DNA of 16,140 bases from JBIOHJ01 sp044448905 (lineage in GTDB: Bacteria; Bacteroidota; Bacteroidia; AKYH767-A; OLB10): NCBI GenBank assembly GCA_044448905.1, contig JBIOHJ010000075.1, positions 1-16,140 of the forward strand. The letters run 5' to 3'. The notes under the pieces were generated by a model. The model worked only from the letters and a program-made list of their open reading frames with translations, made no database searches and was not told the DNA's origin. Below, in pieces: positions 7,660 to 15,033 of the stretch. Position 1 is the first letter of the stretch. Each line of letters starts with the position of its first letter. The position numbers were made by a program, and so were the translations under genes.

Positions 7660-7691
7660 GCTTTTAGTTACTGTTTTTTCGCTTTTAGTTA
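7660..7691. repeat. 11-bp direct repeat, two copies 21 bp apart
   Basis: GCTTTTAGTTA occurs at 7660-7670 and again at 7681-7691, 21 bp start to start, which is about two helical turns. It lies just after asnS and about 95 bp before rpoN. The spacing would suit paired binding sites on one face of the DNA, but this may be chance in AT-rich DNA. Confidence 0.3.
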
Positions 7692-7773
7692 AATAAATAA
7701 TTTTAAAATCTTACAGCCTTCCGAAAAACCTATCCCGCTCTTTTGCGTAAAACATATTAATTTTTTATTTGAC

Positions 7774-7781
7774 TATATTTG
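7774..7781 (+). promoter_or_regulatory. Bacteroidota -7 promoter box upstream of rpoN
   Basis: TATATTTG matches TAnnTTTG exactly and is followed by AATC and the rpoN ATG, the same four-base spacing as at tdk. A clear -33 TTG at normal distance is not evident. If used, the rpoN mRNA would be nearly leaderless. Confidence 0.45.
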
Positions 7782-7785
7782 AATC

Positions 7786-9297
7786 ATGTTAAAGCAAGGC
7801 TTACAGCAAAGAATGCTGCAAAAACTGTCGCCACAGCAAATTCAGCTGATGAAGCTGCTGCAGGTGCCGGCTGCCGCATTGGAACAGCGCATAAAAGAAG
7901 AGCTTGAAATAAATCCTGCCCTTGAAGAAGGAAAAGAAGAAGAACAGGAAGAACAAGACGAGCAAACTGAAGATGAGTTTGATGATTTGAACAACGAGGA
8001 AAAAGAAGCCGAAGATTATGAAAAAGATTTTGATGATGATTCGGGAGATGACCAGCGAAAGGACGATTTTGATATTGATGATTACATGACCGATGAGGAT
8101 GTGCCCTACTATAAAACATCCGTTAACAATACTTCTCCGGACGAAGAACGCACCGAAATACCAATAAGTGCATCGGGTTCTTACCAGGATAGTTTGGTTT
8201 CGCAGCTTGGCATTTGCGTGCTGGACGAACGTAAATATCAAATCGGCTTGCAGCTTATAGGCAGCCTTGATGATGATGGGTATTTACGCAGAGACCTAGA
8301 TGCAGTTGTTGACGACCTCGCTTTTTCGCAAAACATAACGGCCACTAAAGAAGAATTGCTCGAGGTGCTTACGCTTATCCAGACTTTTGATCCCGCAGGA
8401 ACCGGTGCGCGCGATTTACAGGAGTGTTTGCTGTTACAGCTTGAGCGCAAAGACGAACATGACAAAATCTCTGCTGTTGCAAAAAGGATTTTGCGCGAGT
8501 ACATGGAAGAGTTCTCGAAAAAACACTATACGCGTATTGCCGGACAGTTAGACCTTGACGATGATCAGCTTAAGGATGCCATTCATGAAATTCTGAAATT
8601 AAACCCGCGACCCGGTAGTACATTTATTGCTGACAGTAAATCGAGCGAGGCGGTAATTCCAGATTTTATTATTTCCAATGATGATGGTAAGATTGAGCTG
8701 ACATTAAATTCCAAAAATGCTCCCGATCTTCATTTAAGTCGTGCCTATACAGAAATGCTGAAGGATTATTCAAAAGACAAGGCTAAAAAACGAACCAATA
8801 AAGAGGCTTTGGTTTTTGTAAAACAAAAGCTCGAGTCGGCAAAATGGTTTATTGATGCTATTAAACAACGGCAGTATACCCTTTACAACACCATGAACGA
8901 AATTATGAAATACCAGATGGAATATTTCCAAACCGGTGATGAGAAATTGTTACGGCCTATGATTTTAAAAGATATTTCTGATATTGTTGGGTTAGATATT
9001 TCAACCATTTCGCGTGTTGCAAATAGTAAATATGTACAAACTCCCTATGGTACTTTTTTACTGAAAACATTTTTCTCTGAATCGTTGTCAAATGATGCCG
9101 GTGAAGAAGTGTCGAGCCGCGAGGTGAAAAAAATTCTGAGTGATGCTATTGCGGGAGAAGGCAAAAACAAACCACTGCCCGATGATAAGCTCGCCAAATT
9201 GCTGAAAGAAAAAGGATATAACATTGCCCGCAGAACTATTGCCAAGTATCGTGAGCAGCTGGGTATTCCCGTGGCGAGATTGAGAAAAGAGCTTTAA
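7786..9297 (+). CDS. rpoN: RNA polymerase sigma-54 factor
   Basis: This 503-residue sigma factor directs RNA polymerase to -24/-12 promoters that need an enhancer-binding ATPase. Region I is at the N-terminus: LKQGLQQRMLQKLSPQQIQL, then LLQVPAAALEQRIKEELEINPALEE (to 48). Region II (about 47-107) is long and very acidic, with runs of Glu and Asp. The core-binding region follows (about 125-325). The helix-turn-helix LKDISDIVGLDISTISRVAN (394-413) leads into KYVQTPYGTFLLKTFF. The C-terminus has the RpoN box ARRTIAKYRE (481-490), which reads the -24 element. All landmarks are intact. No sigma-54 activator is encoded in the window, and I saw no convincing -24/-12 site. The start is supported by the region I sequence. 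Confidence 0.98.
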   Translation: MLKQGLQQRMLQKLSPQQIQLMKLLQVPAAALEQRIKEELEINPALEEGKEEEQEEQDEQTEDEFDDLNNEEKEAEDYEKDFDDDSGDDQRKDDFDIDDYMTDEDVPYYKTSVNNTSPDEERTEIPISASGSYQDSLVSQLGICVLDERKYQIGLQLIGSLDDDGYLRRDLDAVVDDLAFSQNITATKEELLEVLTLIQTFDPAGTGARDLQECLLLQLERKDEHDKISAVAKRILREYMEEFSKKHYTRIAGQLDLDDDQLKDAIHEILKLNPRPGSTFIADSKSSEAVIPDFIISNDDGKIELTLNSKNAPDLHLSRAYTEMLKDYSKDKAKKRTNKEALVFVKQKLESAKWFIDAIKQRQYTLYNTMNEIMKYQMEYFQTGDEKLLRPMILKDISDIVGLDISTISRVANSKYVQTPYGTFLLKTFFSESLSNDAGEEVSSREVKKILSDAIAGEGKNKPLPDDKLAKLLKEKGYNIARRTIAKYREQLGIPVARLRKEL

Positions 9298-9323
9298 AGC
9301 GTTTTATTTTTATCGGGGCTTTT

Positions 9324-9331
9324 TATTTTTG
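9324..9331 (+). promoter_or_regulatory. Bacteroidota -7 promoter box upstream of the PAP2-like gene
   Basis: TATTTTTG matches TAnnTTTG and lies 18 bases before the ATG at 9350. It overlaps an in-frame TTG at 9329, which argues against that TTG as the start codon. Confidence 0.4.
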
Positions 9332-9349
9332 TTGCGTTTATTATTTCAC

Positions 9350-9967
9350 ATGTTCCGGTCAATTTCAAATTTTGTTTCCTACATCTGTCATCCGTTGCTG
9401 ATGCCCTTCTATGCAACCGCAATGGTGTTTCGGCTAAATACCTATTTATCTTATCATCTTCCGCAACAGGTACAATGGATGCTTTTGGCTTTGGTATTTG
9501 TATCCACTTTTGTATTCCCGGTTTTGTTCGCGTCCTTCATGGTTCAAAAAGGAATGGTCGGGTCGCTTACTATGGAAAATCAACACGAGCGAAAAATTCC
9601 TTTCATTGCAACCATATTATTTTATTTTATTGCCTTTTTTCTGGTAAGAAGATTTCCCTTGCCTGGTTTTTTTTCATTGATTATTCTTGGCAGTGCGCTG
9701 GTGGTTGTTCTTGCGTTCCTGATTAATCTGAAATGGAAAATCAGCATTCATACGATGGGCACAGGGGGCATGTGCGGATTGGTTTACTGGCTGACAGAAA
9801 TTCAGCTATTACACAGCGTCATACCGTTCGTTCTGCTGATTTTAGTTTCAGGAATAGTCGGTACAGCTAGGTTAATAAGCGGTTCGCATACTCAACTTCA
9901 GATTTATGTGGGGTACTTTATAGGGTTTGCAACTTTGCTGCTCGTTATGAAGTTACGATTACAATGA
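9350..9967 (+). CDS. Multi-pass membrane protein resembling a degenerate PAP2 protein
   Basis: The 205-residue protein is mostly hydrophobic, with about five or six membrane segments (roughly 15-30, 42-64, 85-100, 105-126, 155-175 and 185-200). ISIHTMGTGG (131-140) and ARLISGSHTQLQIYVGYFIG (173-192) align with the second and third motifs of type 2 phosphatidic acid phosphatases, PSGH and SRxxxxxHxxxD. Here the first keeps Ser132 and His134 but has Ile for Pro and Gly. The second keeps Arg174 and His180 but has Gln184 where Asp is expected, and no clear KxxxxxxRP motif is seen. It may therefore bind lipid phosphates without classical catalysis, or have another role. I chose ATG 9350 over the upstream TTG 9329 because a promoter box overlaps the latter. 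It lies 52 bp after rpoN. Confidence 0.8.
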   Translation: MFRSISNFVSYICHPLLMPFYATAMVFRLNTYLSYHLPQQVQWMLLALVFVSTFVFPVLFASFMVQKGMVGSLTMENQHERKIPFIATILFYFIAFFLVRRFPLPGFFSLIILGSALVVVLAFLINLKWKISIHTMGTGGMCGLVYWLTEIQLLHSVIPFVLLILVSGIVGTARLISGSHTQLQIYVGYFIGFATLLLVMKLRLQ

Positions 9968-9972
9968 ATATT

Positions 9973-9980
9973 TACTTTTG
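9973..9980 (+). promoter_or_regulatory. Bacteroidota -7 promoter box upstream of the PepSY-like gene
   Basis: TACTTTTG matches TAnnTTTG and lies 21 bases before the ATG at 10002, giving a short normal leader. It starts 5 bp after the upstream stop codon and is a plausible promoter for the PepSY-like and S1-domain gene pair. Confidence 0.5.
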
Positions 9981-10001
9981 TCATTATCTAAATAATATAG
10001 C

Positions 10002-10448
10002 ATGAAAAAAATACTCTGTTTTTTGATTATTCTTAGCGGCACCATCCATTTCTCTTTTGCGCAGGACAAAAAAATAAATGAAGCTCTTGTTCCGATGGCC
10101 GTGGTTGACAGCTTTAAAGTGAAATACAAAAAGCTTGAAATAAAAAGCTGGTATGACAGCGATGGTAATTACGCAGCGGCATTTATCAAAGGCGCAACCG
10201 AATTTAAAGCCACTTTTACTGTTGATGGAAAATGGCTGCGAACATCAACTGAAATAAAAGAAGAGGCGGTAAGCGGTGCCGTAAAAAAATCAATCAAAAA
10301 CACCGAATGGAAAGATTGGAAAATTGGTGACTGTTACAAAGTGGAAACTCCCGAAATAAAAAAACTTTTTGTGCTGCATATGAAAAAGGGGAAAGAAAAA
10401 AAGATTCTCACTTTTGATCCGCTGGGTAAAGCGGTGGACATAAAGTAA
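10002..10448 (+). CDS. Secreted PepSY-like domain protein
   Basis: This 148-residue protein starts with a clear signal peptide, MKKILCFLIILSGTIHFSFA, with cleavage expected between Ala20 and Gln21, so it is exported to the periplasm. There is no lipoprotein Cys after the cleavage site. The mature part has the pattern of the PepSY-like family PF11396, seen as repeated units: VPMAVVDSFKVKYKKLEIKSW, then GNYAAAFIKGATEFKATFTVDGKWL, then VSGAVKKSIKN and the closing strand WKIGDCYKVETPEIKKLFVLHM. Related Bacteroidota proteins are small periplasmic proteins of unclear role, sometimes compared with beta-lactamase inhibitor folds. Its own -7 box lies upstream, and the S1-domain gene follows 3 bp after its stop. 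Confidence 0.85.
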   Translation: MKKILCFLIILSGTIHFSFAQDKKINEALVPMAVVDSFKVKYKKLEIKSWYDSDGNYAAAFIKGATEFKATFTVDGKWLRTSTEIKEEAVSGAVKKSIKNTEWKDWKIGDCYKVETPEIKKLFVLHMKKGKEKKILTFDPLGKAVDIK

Positions 10449-10451
10449 GCG

Positions 10452-10973
10452 ATGAATAAGTTAACCGAAACCCAACTACGGGTTTTATTAAAGCTCCAGC
10501 CCGGGCAAAGACTAAATGGAAAGGTTGTGCGGTTTATGAATTATGGCGCGTTTGTAAATGTTGGTTTGATAAACGGCTTGCTTGCCAATAAGGATATTAC
10601 CTGGGGACGAATAGATGACCCCGAAGATTTTTTAAAGCTGCACCAAAAGCTTGAAGTGATTGTTCTTTCGGTTGATGAAAAAAAACAAAACCTTTCGCTC
10701 GGATTAAAACAATTGCAGCCCGATCCGTGGGAAACGGCAAAAACAAAATACAAAGAGGGCGACACTGTTGTGGGACAGGTGACAGATGTACAGCCTTATG
10801 GCGCTTTCCTGCAGGTGATGCCGGGCTTTGAAGGATTGGTGCATGTTTCTGAAATAACAACAGATAAAAAAATAACCGATGCAAAGGAATTTTTTACACC
10901 TGAACAAGCATATGAAGCGATTATTCTAAAGCTCGATTTTGAAAAGCGACAAATGTCGCTGAGCATAAAATAA
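10452..10973 (+). CDS. Small protein of two tandem S1 RNA-binding domains
   Basis: The 173-residue protein is almost wholly two S1 (OB-fold) domains. Domain 1 (about 19-88) has GKVVRFMNYGAFVNVG and ends QNLSLGLKQLQPDPWE. Domain 2 (about 103-173) has GQVTDVQPYGAFLQV, GFEGLVHVSEI and ends RQMSLSIK. ITWGRIDDP and LKQLQPDPWE are characteristic of central domains of ribosomal protein S1, so it looks like a shortened S1 paralogue that probably binds single-stranded RNA or the ribosome. It is far smaller than a normal S1 (about 550-600 residues) and has its own N-terminus, so it is not a simple broken rpsA. It is probably cotranscribed with the PepSY-like gene. Its exact role is unknown. Confidence 0.9.
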   Translation: MNKLTETQLRVLLKLQPGQRLNGKVVRFMNYGAFVNVGLINGLLANKDITWGRIDDPEDFLKLHQKLEVIVLSVDEKKQNLSLGLKQLQPDPWETAKTKYKEGDTVVGQVTDVQPYGAFLQVMPGFEGLVHVSEITTDKKITDAKEFFTPEQAYEAIILKLDFEKRQMSLSIK

Positions 10974-11063
10974 TTGATTGTCATTTGCTTTTGTAATTAA
11001 ATAAATTATTATTTTTAAGGCTCGTTTCTAAATAATTAATTCTAACTCTAAATTCAAAACATC

Positions 11064-11729
11064 ATGGCAATACGCATTAATGATGAAGCGCCCAACTTCA
11101 CCGCAGAAACTACCGAAGGAAAAATCAATTTCCACGAATGGATGGGAGACAAATGGGCAATCCTGTTTTCTCATCCGAAAGATTTTACACCTGTATGCAC
11201 CACTGAACTTGGTGCAATGGCAAAGCTTGAGCCCGAATTCAGAAAGCGAAACTGCAAGGTTATAGGCTTAAGCGTTGATCCCGTAAACAACCACAAAGAG
11301 TGGGTAAAGGATATTGAGGAAACCCAGGGTCATGCAGTAAATTATCCAATGATTGGAGATACTGACCTTGCAGTATCAAAATTGTACGATATGCTTCCGG
11401 CAACCGAAACCGGCACTTCGGAAGGCAGAACCGCAGCAACTAATCAAACTGTGCGCTCGGTTTTCATTATCGGACCTGATAAAAAAATAAAGCTCTCGTT
11501 GAGCTATCCTATGACAACAGGACGTAACTTTTCGGAAATACTTCGTGTGCTCGATTCTATACAGCTTACTGCCAATTACAAAGTATCCACTCCTGCCAAC
11601 TGGCAGAACGGTGAAGATTGCATTATTGTTCCTGCCGTGAGCAACGAAGAGGCTGATAAAAAATTCCCGAAGGGATATAAGGTTATCAAGCCTTATCTGC
11701 GAACTACTCCGCAGCCGAACTTGCCTTAA
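11064..11729 (+). CDS. 1-Cys peroxiredoxin, Prx6 type
   Basis: This 221-residue thiol peroxidase reduces hydrogen peroxide and organic hydroperoxides. The peroxidatic cysteine is Cys45 in HPKDFTPVCTTELG (37-50), with Pro38 and Thr42 completing the PxxxTxxC active site and Arg131 as the conserved arginine. The long C-terminal dimerisation region (about 165-221, with NYKVSTPANW and GEDCIIVPAVS) is typical of Prx6. The canonical resolving Cys of 2-Cys enzymes is absent, so an outside thiol such as glutathione, thioredoxin or another small thiol would recycle it. Two further cysteines are Cys64 and Cys186. The gene stands alone, with a 90-bp upstream gap holding only a near-match -7 box (TATTTTTA at 11010-11017), and ends in a strong hairpin terminator. 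Confidence 0.96.
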   Translation: MAIRINDEAPNFTAETTEGKINFHEWMGDKWAILFSHPKDFTPVCTTELGAMAKLEPEFRKRNCKVIGLSVDPVNNHKEWVKDIEETQGHAVNYPMIGDTDLAVSKLYDMLPATETGTSEGRTAATNQTVRSVFIIGPDKKIKLSLSYPMTTGRNFSEILRVLDSIQLTANYKVSTPANWQNGEDCIIVPAVSNEEADKKFPKGYKVIKPYLRTTPQPNLP

Positions 11730-11749
11730 TAAATTCTTTTTAACGAATC

Positions 11750-11788
11750 AAAAATTCCATCAGCCAGCTGGCTGATGGAATTTTTTTT
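11750..11788 (+). terminator. Intrinsic terminator after the peroxiredoxin gene
   Basis: A perfect 36-bp palindrome (11750-11785), centred on CAGCCAG/CTGGCTG, gives an 18-bp dyad flanked by A on the left and a run of eight T on the right. It lies 20 bp after the peroxiredoxin stop and separates that gene from the ABC operon. The A-rich left side means it could also work in reverse. Confidence 0.9.
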
Positions 11789-11823
11789 GCTTAACCAATA
11801 AATCCATCCCCATGCAATTCTTT

Positions 11824-11831
11824 TACCTTTG
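11824..11831 (+). promoter_or_regulatory. Bacteroidota -7 promoter box upstream of the ABC exporter
   Basis: TACCTTTG matches TAnnTTTG exactly, is followed by C as often seen, and lies 14 bases before the ATG at 11846, after the strong terminator. It is the likely promoter of the two-gene ABC operon. Confidence 0.55.
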
Positions 11832-11845
11832 CGCTTCGGATTTTT

Positions 11846-12613
11846 ATGCCAGAAAAAAAATCAATCATCACCGTAAAAAATCTTGTTAAAAAATACGGAA
11901 CGCTTGCGGCTGTAAATAACATCAGCTTTGAGGTGTACGAAGGAGAGATTTTCGGGCTGCTTGGTCCTAACGGTGCGGGCAAAACTACTACGCTCGAAAT
12001 TATTGAAACACTTCGTGAAAAAACTTCGGGTGAAGTTTTTGTTGACGGAAAAAATATTGACCGAGACCAGAATGAAATAAAACAAATAATAGGTGTGCAG
12101 CTCCAGGCTGCAGGTTATTATCCAAGTCTTACTTTGGTTGAATTGATCCAGCTTTTTTCGGGGCTGTATAATGTACCCGTTGACGCGTTGCAAATGTTGC
12201 GCCTTGTGGGGCTGGAAGAAAAATCAAAATCAAAATTCAAGGAACTTTCGGGAGGGCAGAAACAGCGGTTTTCCATTGCAACAACGTTAATCAACAATCC
12301 TAAGCTTGTTTTCTTAGACGAACCCACCACAGGCCTCGACCCGCAGGCGCGAAGAAATTTATGGGAGCTGATAAAACAAATTCGTGATAAAGGCGCCACC
12401 GTTGTAATTACTACTCACTACATGGACGAAGCCGAAAACCTCTGCGACCGTGTGGCTATTATTGAATCGGGTCAACTAATTACCATTGATACTCCCGATA
12501 ACCTCATTGATAAATTAGTGGCAACGGGATTTGAAAGAAAAAAAGAAGTTAAAAAGGCTAATCTTGAAGATGTGTTTTTAAACCTCACAGGGCAGGAATG
12601 GAAAGATGAATAA
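11846..12613 (+). CDS. ABC transporter ATP-binding protein (ABC-2/DrrA-like)
   Basis: This 255-residue subunit hydrolyses ATP to power the permease encoded next to it. It has Walker A GPNGAGKT (40-47), the Q-loop near QLQAAG (85-90), the signature LSGGQ (134-138), Walker B LVFLDEP (154-160), the D-loop GLDP (163-166) and the switch His191. The short C-terminal tail, ending KANLEDVFLNLTGQEW, is the form usual in DrrA/NatA/CcmA-like exporters. A -7 box lies upstream, and its last 8 bp overlap the permease gene, indicating translational coupling. The transported substrate is unknown. Confidence 0.95.
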   Translation: MPEKKSIITVKNLVKKYGTLAAVNNISFEVYEGEIFGLLGPNGAGKTTTLEIIETLREKTSGEVFVDGKNIDRDQNEIKQIIGVQLQAAGYYPSLTLVELIQLFSGLYNVPVDALQMLRLVGLEEKSKSKFKELSGGQKQRFSIATTLINNPKLVFLDEPTTGLDPQARRNLWELIKQIRDKGATVVITTHYMDEAENLCDRVAIIESGQLITIDTPDNLIDKLVATGFERKKEVKKANLEDVFLNLTGQEWKDE

Positions 12614-13706
12614 AAAACCCTACTCACAGCTCACCGCCATGCTTGCCATTTCAAAAGCAAGCTTCCGGAGCATTATGCGCAGCCCTTCGGCTGTGGTGTT
12701 TACGCTGGCATTTCCACTTATATTTATTTTGGTGTTCGGATTTATTTCTGGCGGAGGTTTTATTGTGAAGCTTGGAGTCAATAAAAATTCATCGCGCAAT
12801 AATCCCGTTTATATCGTATTGAAAAATATCAATACTATTAAAATGATTGAAGATGCCGGGGATGATGTATTGATGAGTGAATTGCAAAAAGGGCGTATTG
12901 ATGGCATTGTCACTCTTTCGACCGACACCACGCAGCATTCAAAAATTATTATTGATTTAAAAACCACTTCGGCTTCTGCTGATAAGGGACGTGTGCTGAA
13001 ACTGATTTTAAATAATGTGATCAGCGAAATGAACGCAAAAACTACAGGCATAAAAAGCAGCGTGGCTGAAATACGGCAGCAGGATGTTCCGGGGCGCAAA
13101 TACAAAACCATTGATTTTATTTTACCCGGCCAGCTGGGGTTTTCGTTATTGAGCAGCGGGGTGTTCGGAACGGCTTTTGTTTTTTTTAACCTGCGCCAGA
13201 CGTTAGTCATAAAACGTTTTTTTGCCACCCCGGTTAAGCGCCCTTACATTGTGGTTGGCGAAGCGTTGGCCCGCATGGTTTTCGCCTTGCTCGGTGCGTT
13301 GTTTATTATTTCAATCGGTTATTTTGCTTTCGGGTTTACGCTGATTAACGGCATGGCAACTGCGCTGAACATGCTGCTGCTTTCGGCTTTGGGGTTAGTT
13401 GTTTTTATGGGATTCGGGTTCGTGGTGTCCGGCATTGCGAAAAGCGAAAGCACCATTCCGCCTATTGCAAACATTATTACGCTGCCGCAGTTTTTACTAT
13501 CGGGAACTTTTTTCAGCATCGAGGTGTTTCCCACATGGCTGCAGCCAATATGCAAAGTTTTGCCGCTTACTTACCTTAACGATGCCATGCGAAAAGTGGC
13601 TTTTGAGGGTACAGGTATTTTTGATATTACCCACCAGCTTTTAATTATTACCCTCTGGGGCTTGGTGGTTTATTTTGCTGCTTTTAAAACGTTCAGGTGG
13701 GAGTAG
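12606..13706 (+). CDS. ABC-2 type transporter permease
   Basis: This 366-residue inner-membrane protein has one N-terminal membrane segment (about 29-49) and a large extracytoplasmic domain (about 50-168). A cluster of about five segments follows (170-193, 216-243, 253-277, 283-303 and 342-361), the usual DrrB/YhfI-like ABC-2 topology. The cytoplasmic stretch LVIKRFFATPVKRPYIVVGE (200-219) is the conserved coupling region. LPLTYLNDAMRKVAFEG (319-335) is the motif often seen before the last segment. It pairs with the overlapping upstream ATPase gene as an exporter; drugs, lipids or a polysaccharide are possible cargo, but nothing here decides. It converges on the T9SS gene with a 10-bp gap. 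Confidence 0.93.
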   Translation: MNKKPYSQLTAMLAISKASFRSIMRSPSAVVFTLAFPLIFILVFGFISGGGFIVKLGVNKNSSRNNPVYIVLKNINTIKMIEDAGDDVLMSELQKGRIDGIVTLSTDTTQHSKIIIDLKTTSASADKGRVLKLILNNVISEMNAKTTGIKSSVAEIRQQDVPGRKYKTIDFILPGQLGFSLLSSGVFGTAFVFFNLRQTLVIKRFFATPVKRPYIVVGEALARMVFALLGALFIISIGYFAFGFTLINGMATALNMLLLSALGLVVFMGFGFVVSGIAKSESTIPPIANIITLPQFLLSGTFFSIEVFPTWLQPICKVLPLTYLNDAMRKVAFEGTGIFDITHQLLIITLWGLVVYFAAFKTFRWE

Positions 13707-13716
13707 AGAAAAGAGA

Positions 13717-14913
13717 TTATTCTTTAACGAATCTGATTACTTTATTGCCAACTTTCATAAAATAAATGCCCGGATCAAGTGAGGAAACATCAATCTCCGC
13801 TTTTTGATTTGGCTCAGATGAAAATATTTTTTGCAAAACGGTTTCACCGGTTAAGTTAATTATGCTGACTTTTTTGTTGCTATTCAAACTAAACGTGATT
13901 GTTCTATTTACAGGATTCGGATAAAACAAATCATGCTGTGAATATCCAATTTCTTCAGCTCCTGTCGGATTTACACAATCGCAATCCAAAACTTTCTTAA
14001 TATAATAAAAATAGAAATTGCCTGTTAACGGGAAAACATAAATTGCGGAATTAATAGTAATGCCCGTTGTAATATCAATTGTAAAAATTTCAGTTCCGGT
14101 GTTAAAGTAATATTTCCTTTCGTCCTCATTCAAGATATGTCCACCACCCATTATATATCCACCGGCAAAAGATGATGCTGAAATAACCGTGACAATGCCT
14201 GTGGTTAAATTTATTTTTGCAAACTTCATTCCGCTGCTGTTCCTGTACGTGCCATATAGAGTTGAGTCATTGCAATTGAATTCCACATTTTCAAAATATT
14301 CTCCTGCTGACAATGTAATTGGAGTAGTGCTAATAACTATGCCGCTTACCATGCTAACGCCAATAATATTCTGCCCATTTGAAAAATAAAACACTTGATT
14401 GCTTTTGTCATAAGTATAACTATCCATTACAGCTGAAGCTCCTAAAGAAACAGGTGATAGAATTGTTGCTGCCCCACTGTTAACATTTAGTTTCCCTAAC
14501 CTGACATCATATGTAATGCTATTCCGATAAATTCCATAGAAAGAAGAATCGTTGCAATTGAATTGAATAGATTCAAAATAACTTCCAAGAGGAAGTGTTA
14601 TCGTGGTAAAATAAGAAAGCACTCCGGATGAAATATCCACTGCGTTTAAATTTATTCCAGCCCCTCCGGGCGAGTAATAAAAATACAGGTTGTTGTAAAA
14701 ATCAAAAGCTGTCCCGGATAATGCAATATGGTTGGTGATATAGTTTGGTGAAATGATGGTGACATTTCCGGTCGCGGGGTCTACCGAAGCAAAGTGAACC
14801 TCCTTAACTGTTCCGCTTTTTTTTGCCAATCCATATATTACGGATGGCTGTGCATGAGATGTGATGCTGCTAAGTAATAACAGCATTGCGGAAATAATAT
14901 AAATTTTTTTCAT
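13717..14913 (-). CDS. Secreted repeat protein with T9SS type A sorting domain
   Basis: This 398-residue protein has a signal peptide (1-21, ending SHA before QP) and a C-terminal type A sorting signal for type IX secretion. The signal begins YPNPVN (331-336) and ends PGIYFMKVGNKVIRFVKE (381-398), so the protein should cross the outer membrane and be attached to the surface or released. The middle (about 25-310) resembles beta-propeller blades. Two long units repeat with a 94-residue period, marked by FNCNDSSFYGIYRNS (118-132) and FNCNDSTLYGTYRNS (212-226). The sequence TTGCAATTGAATT is shared at both places in the DNA. Conserved Cys (120, 214, 311, 313) may form disulfides. No enzyme motif is seen; binding or structural roles are likely. 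The T9SS machinery itself is not in the window. Confidence 0.93.
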   Translation of the reverse strand: MKKIYIISAMLLLLSSITSHAQPSVIYGLAKKSGTVKEVHFASVDPATGNVTIISPNYITNHIALSGTAFDFYNNLYFYYSPGGAGINLNAVDISSGVLSYFTTITLPLGSYFESIQFNCNDSSFYGIYRNSITYDVRLGKLNVNSGAATILSPVSLGASAVMDSYTYDKSNQVFYFSNGQNIIGVSMVSGIVISTTPITLSAGEYFENVEFNCNDSTLYGTYRNSSGMKFAKINLTTGIVTVISASSFAGGYIMGGGHILNEDERKYYFNTGTEIFTIDITTGITINSAIYVFPLTGNFYFYYIKKVLDCDCVNPTGAEEIGYSQHDLFYPNPVNRTITFSLNSNKKVSIINLTGETVLQKIFSSEPNQKAEIDVSSLDPGIYFMKVGNKVIRFVKE

Positions 14914-14979
14914 GTCAGTATATTTTAATCTTGTAAAGCTACCACAATATTGCCTTTCTTGTCACTTTATATAAGACAC

Positions 14980-15011
14980 CTAAAAATAGCAAAAAGTCGC
15001 TTTCTGCTATT
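14980..15011 (-). terminator. Putative minus-strand intrinsic terminator
   Basis: Bases 14985-15011 form a hairpin: AATAGCA pairs with TGCTATT, AAAG pairs with CTTT, and the loop is three bases. The one mismatch on the plus strand (A14992 with C15004) becomes a G-U pair in minus-strand RNA, giving a continuous 12-bp stem followed by a T-run of about five. This favours a terminator for minus-strand transcripts coming from the methyltransferase side and ending before the T9SS gene. Confidence 0.55.
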
Positions 15012-15033
15012 CACAACTTCCATAACATTCACA

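Noticed and set aside
7784..8119. A 111-residue minus-strand open frame.
   Set aside because: It lies wholly opposite the rpoN N-terminal coding region and has no family resemblance.
7801..8241. A 146-residue minus-strand open frame rich in Phe, Leu and Ile that looks like a membrane protein.
   Set aside because: It is the antisense shadow of the acidic Glu/Asp-rich region of rpoN, where GAA and GAT codons read backwards as Phe, Leu and Ile.
9329..9349. An in-frame TTG start extending the PAP2-like protein by seven residues.
   Set aside because: A TAnnTTTG promoter box (9324-9331) overlaps the TTG, and the ATG at 9350 gives a normal beginning.
12809..13228. A 139-residue minus-strand open frame.
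   Set aside because: It is opposite the ABC permease, whose reading frame is well supported by the ATPase overlap and its membrane segments.
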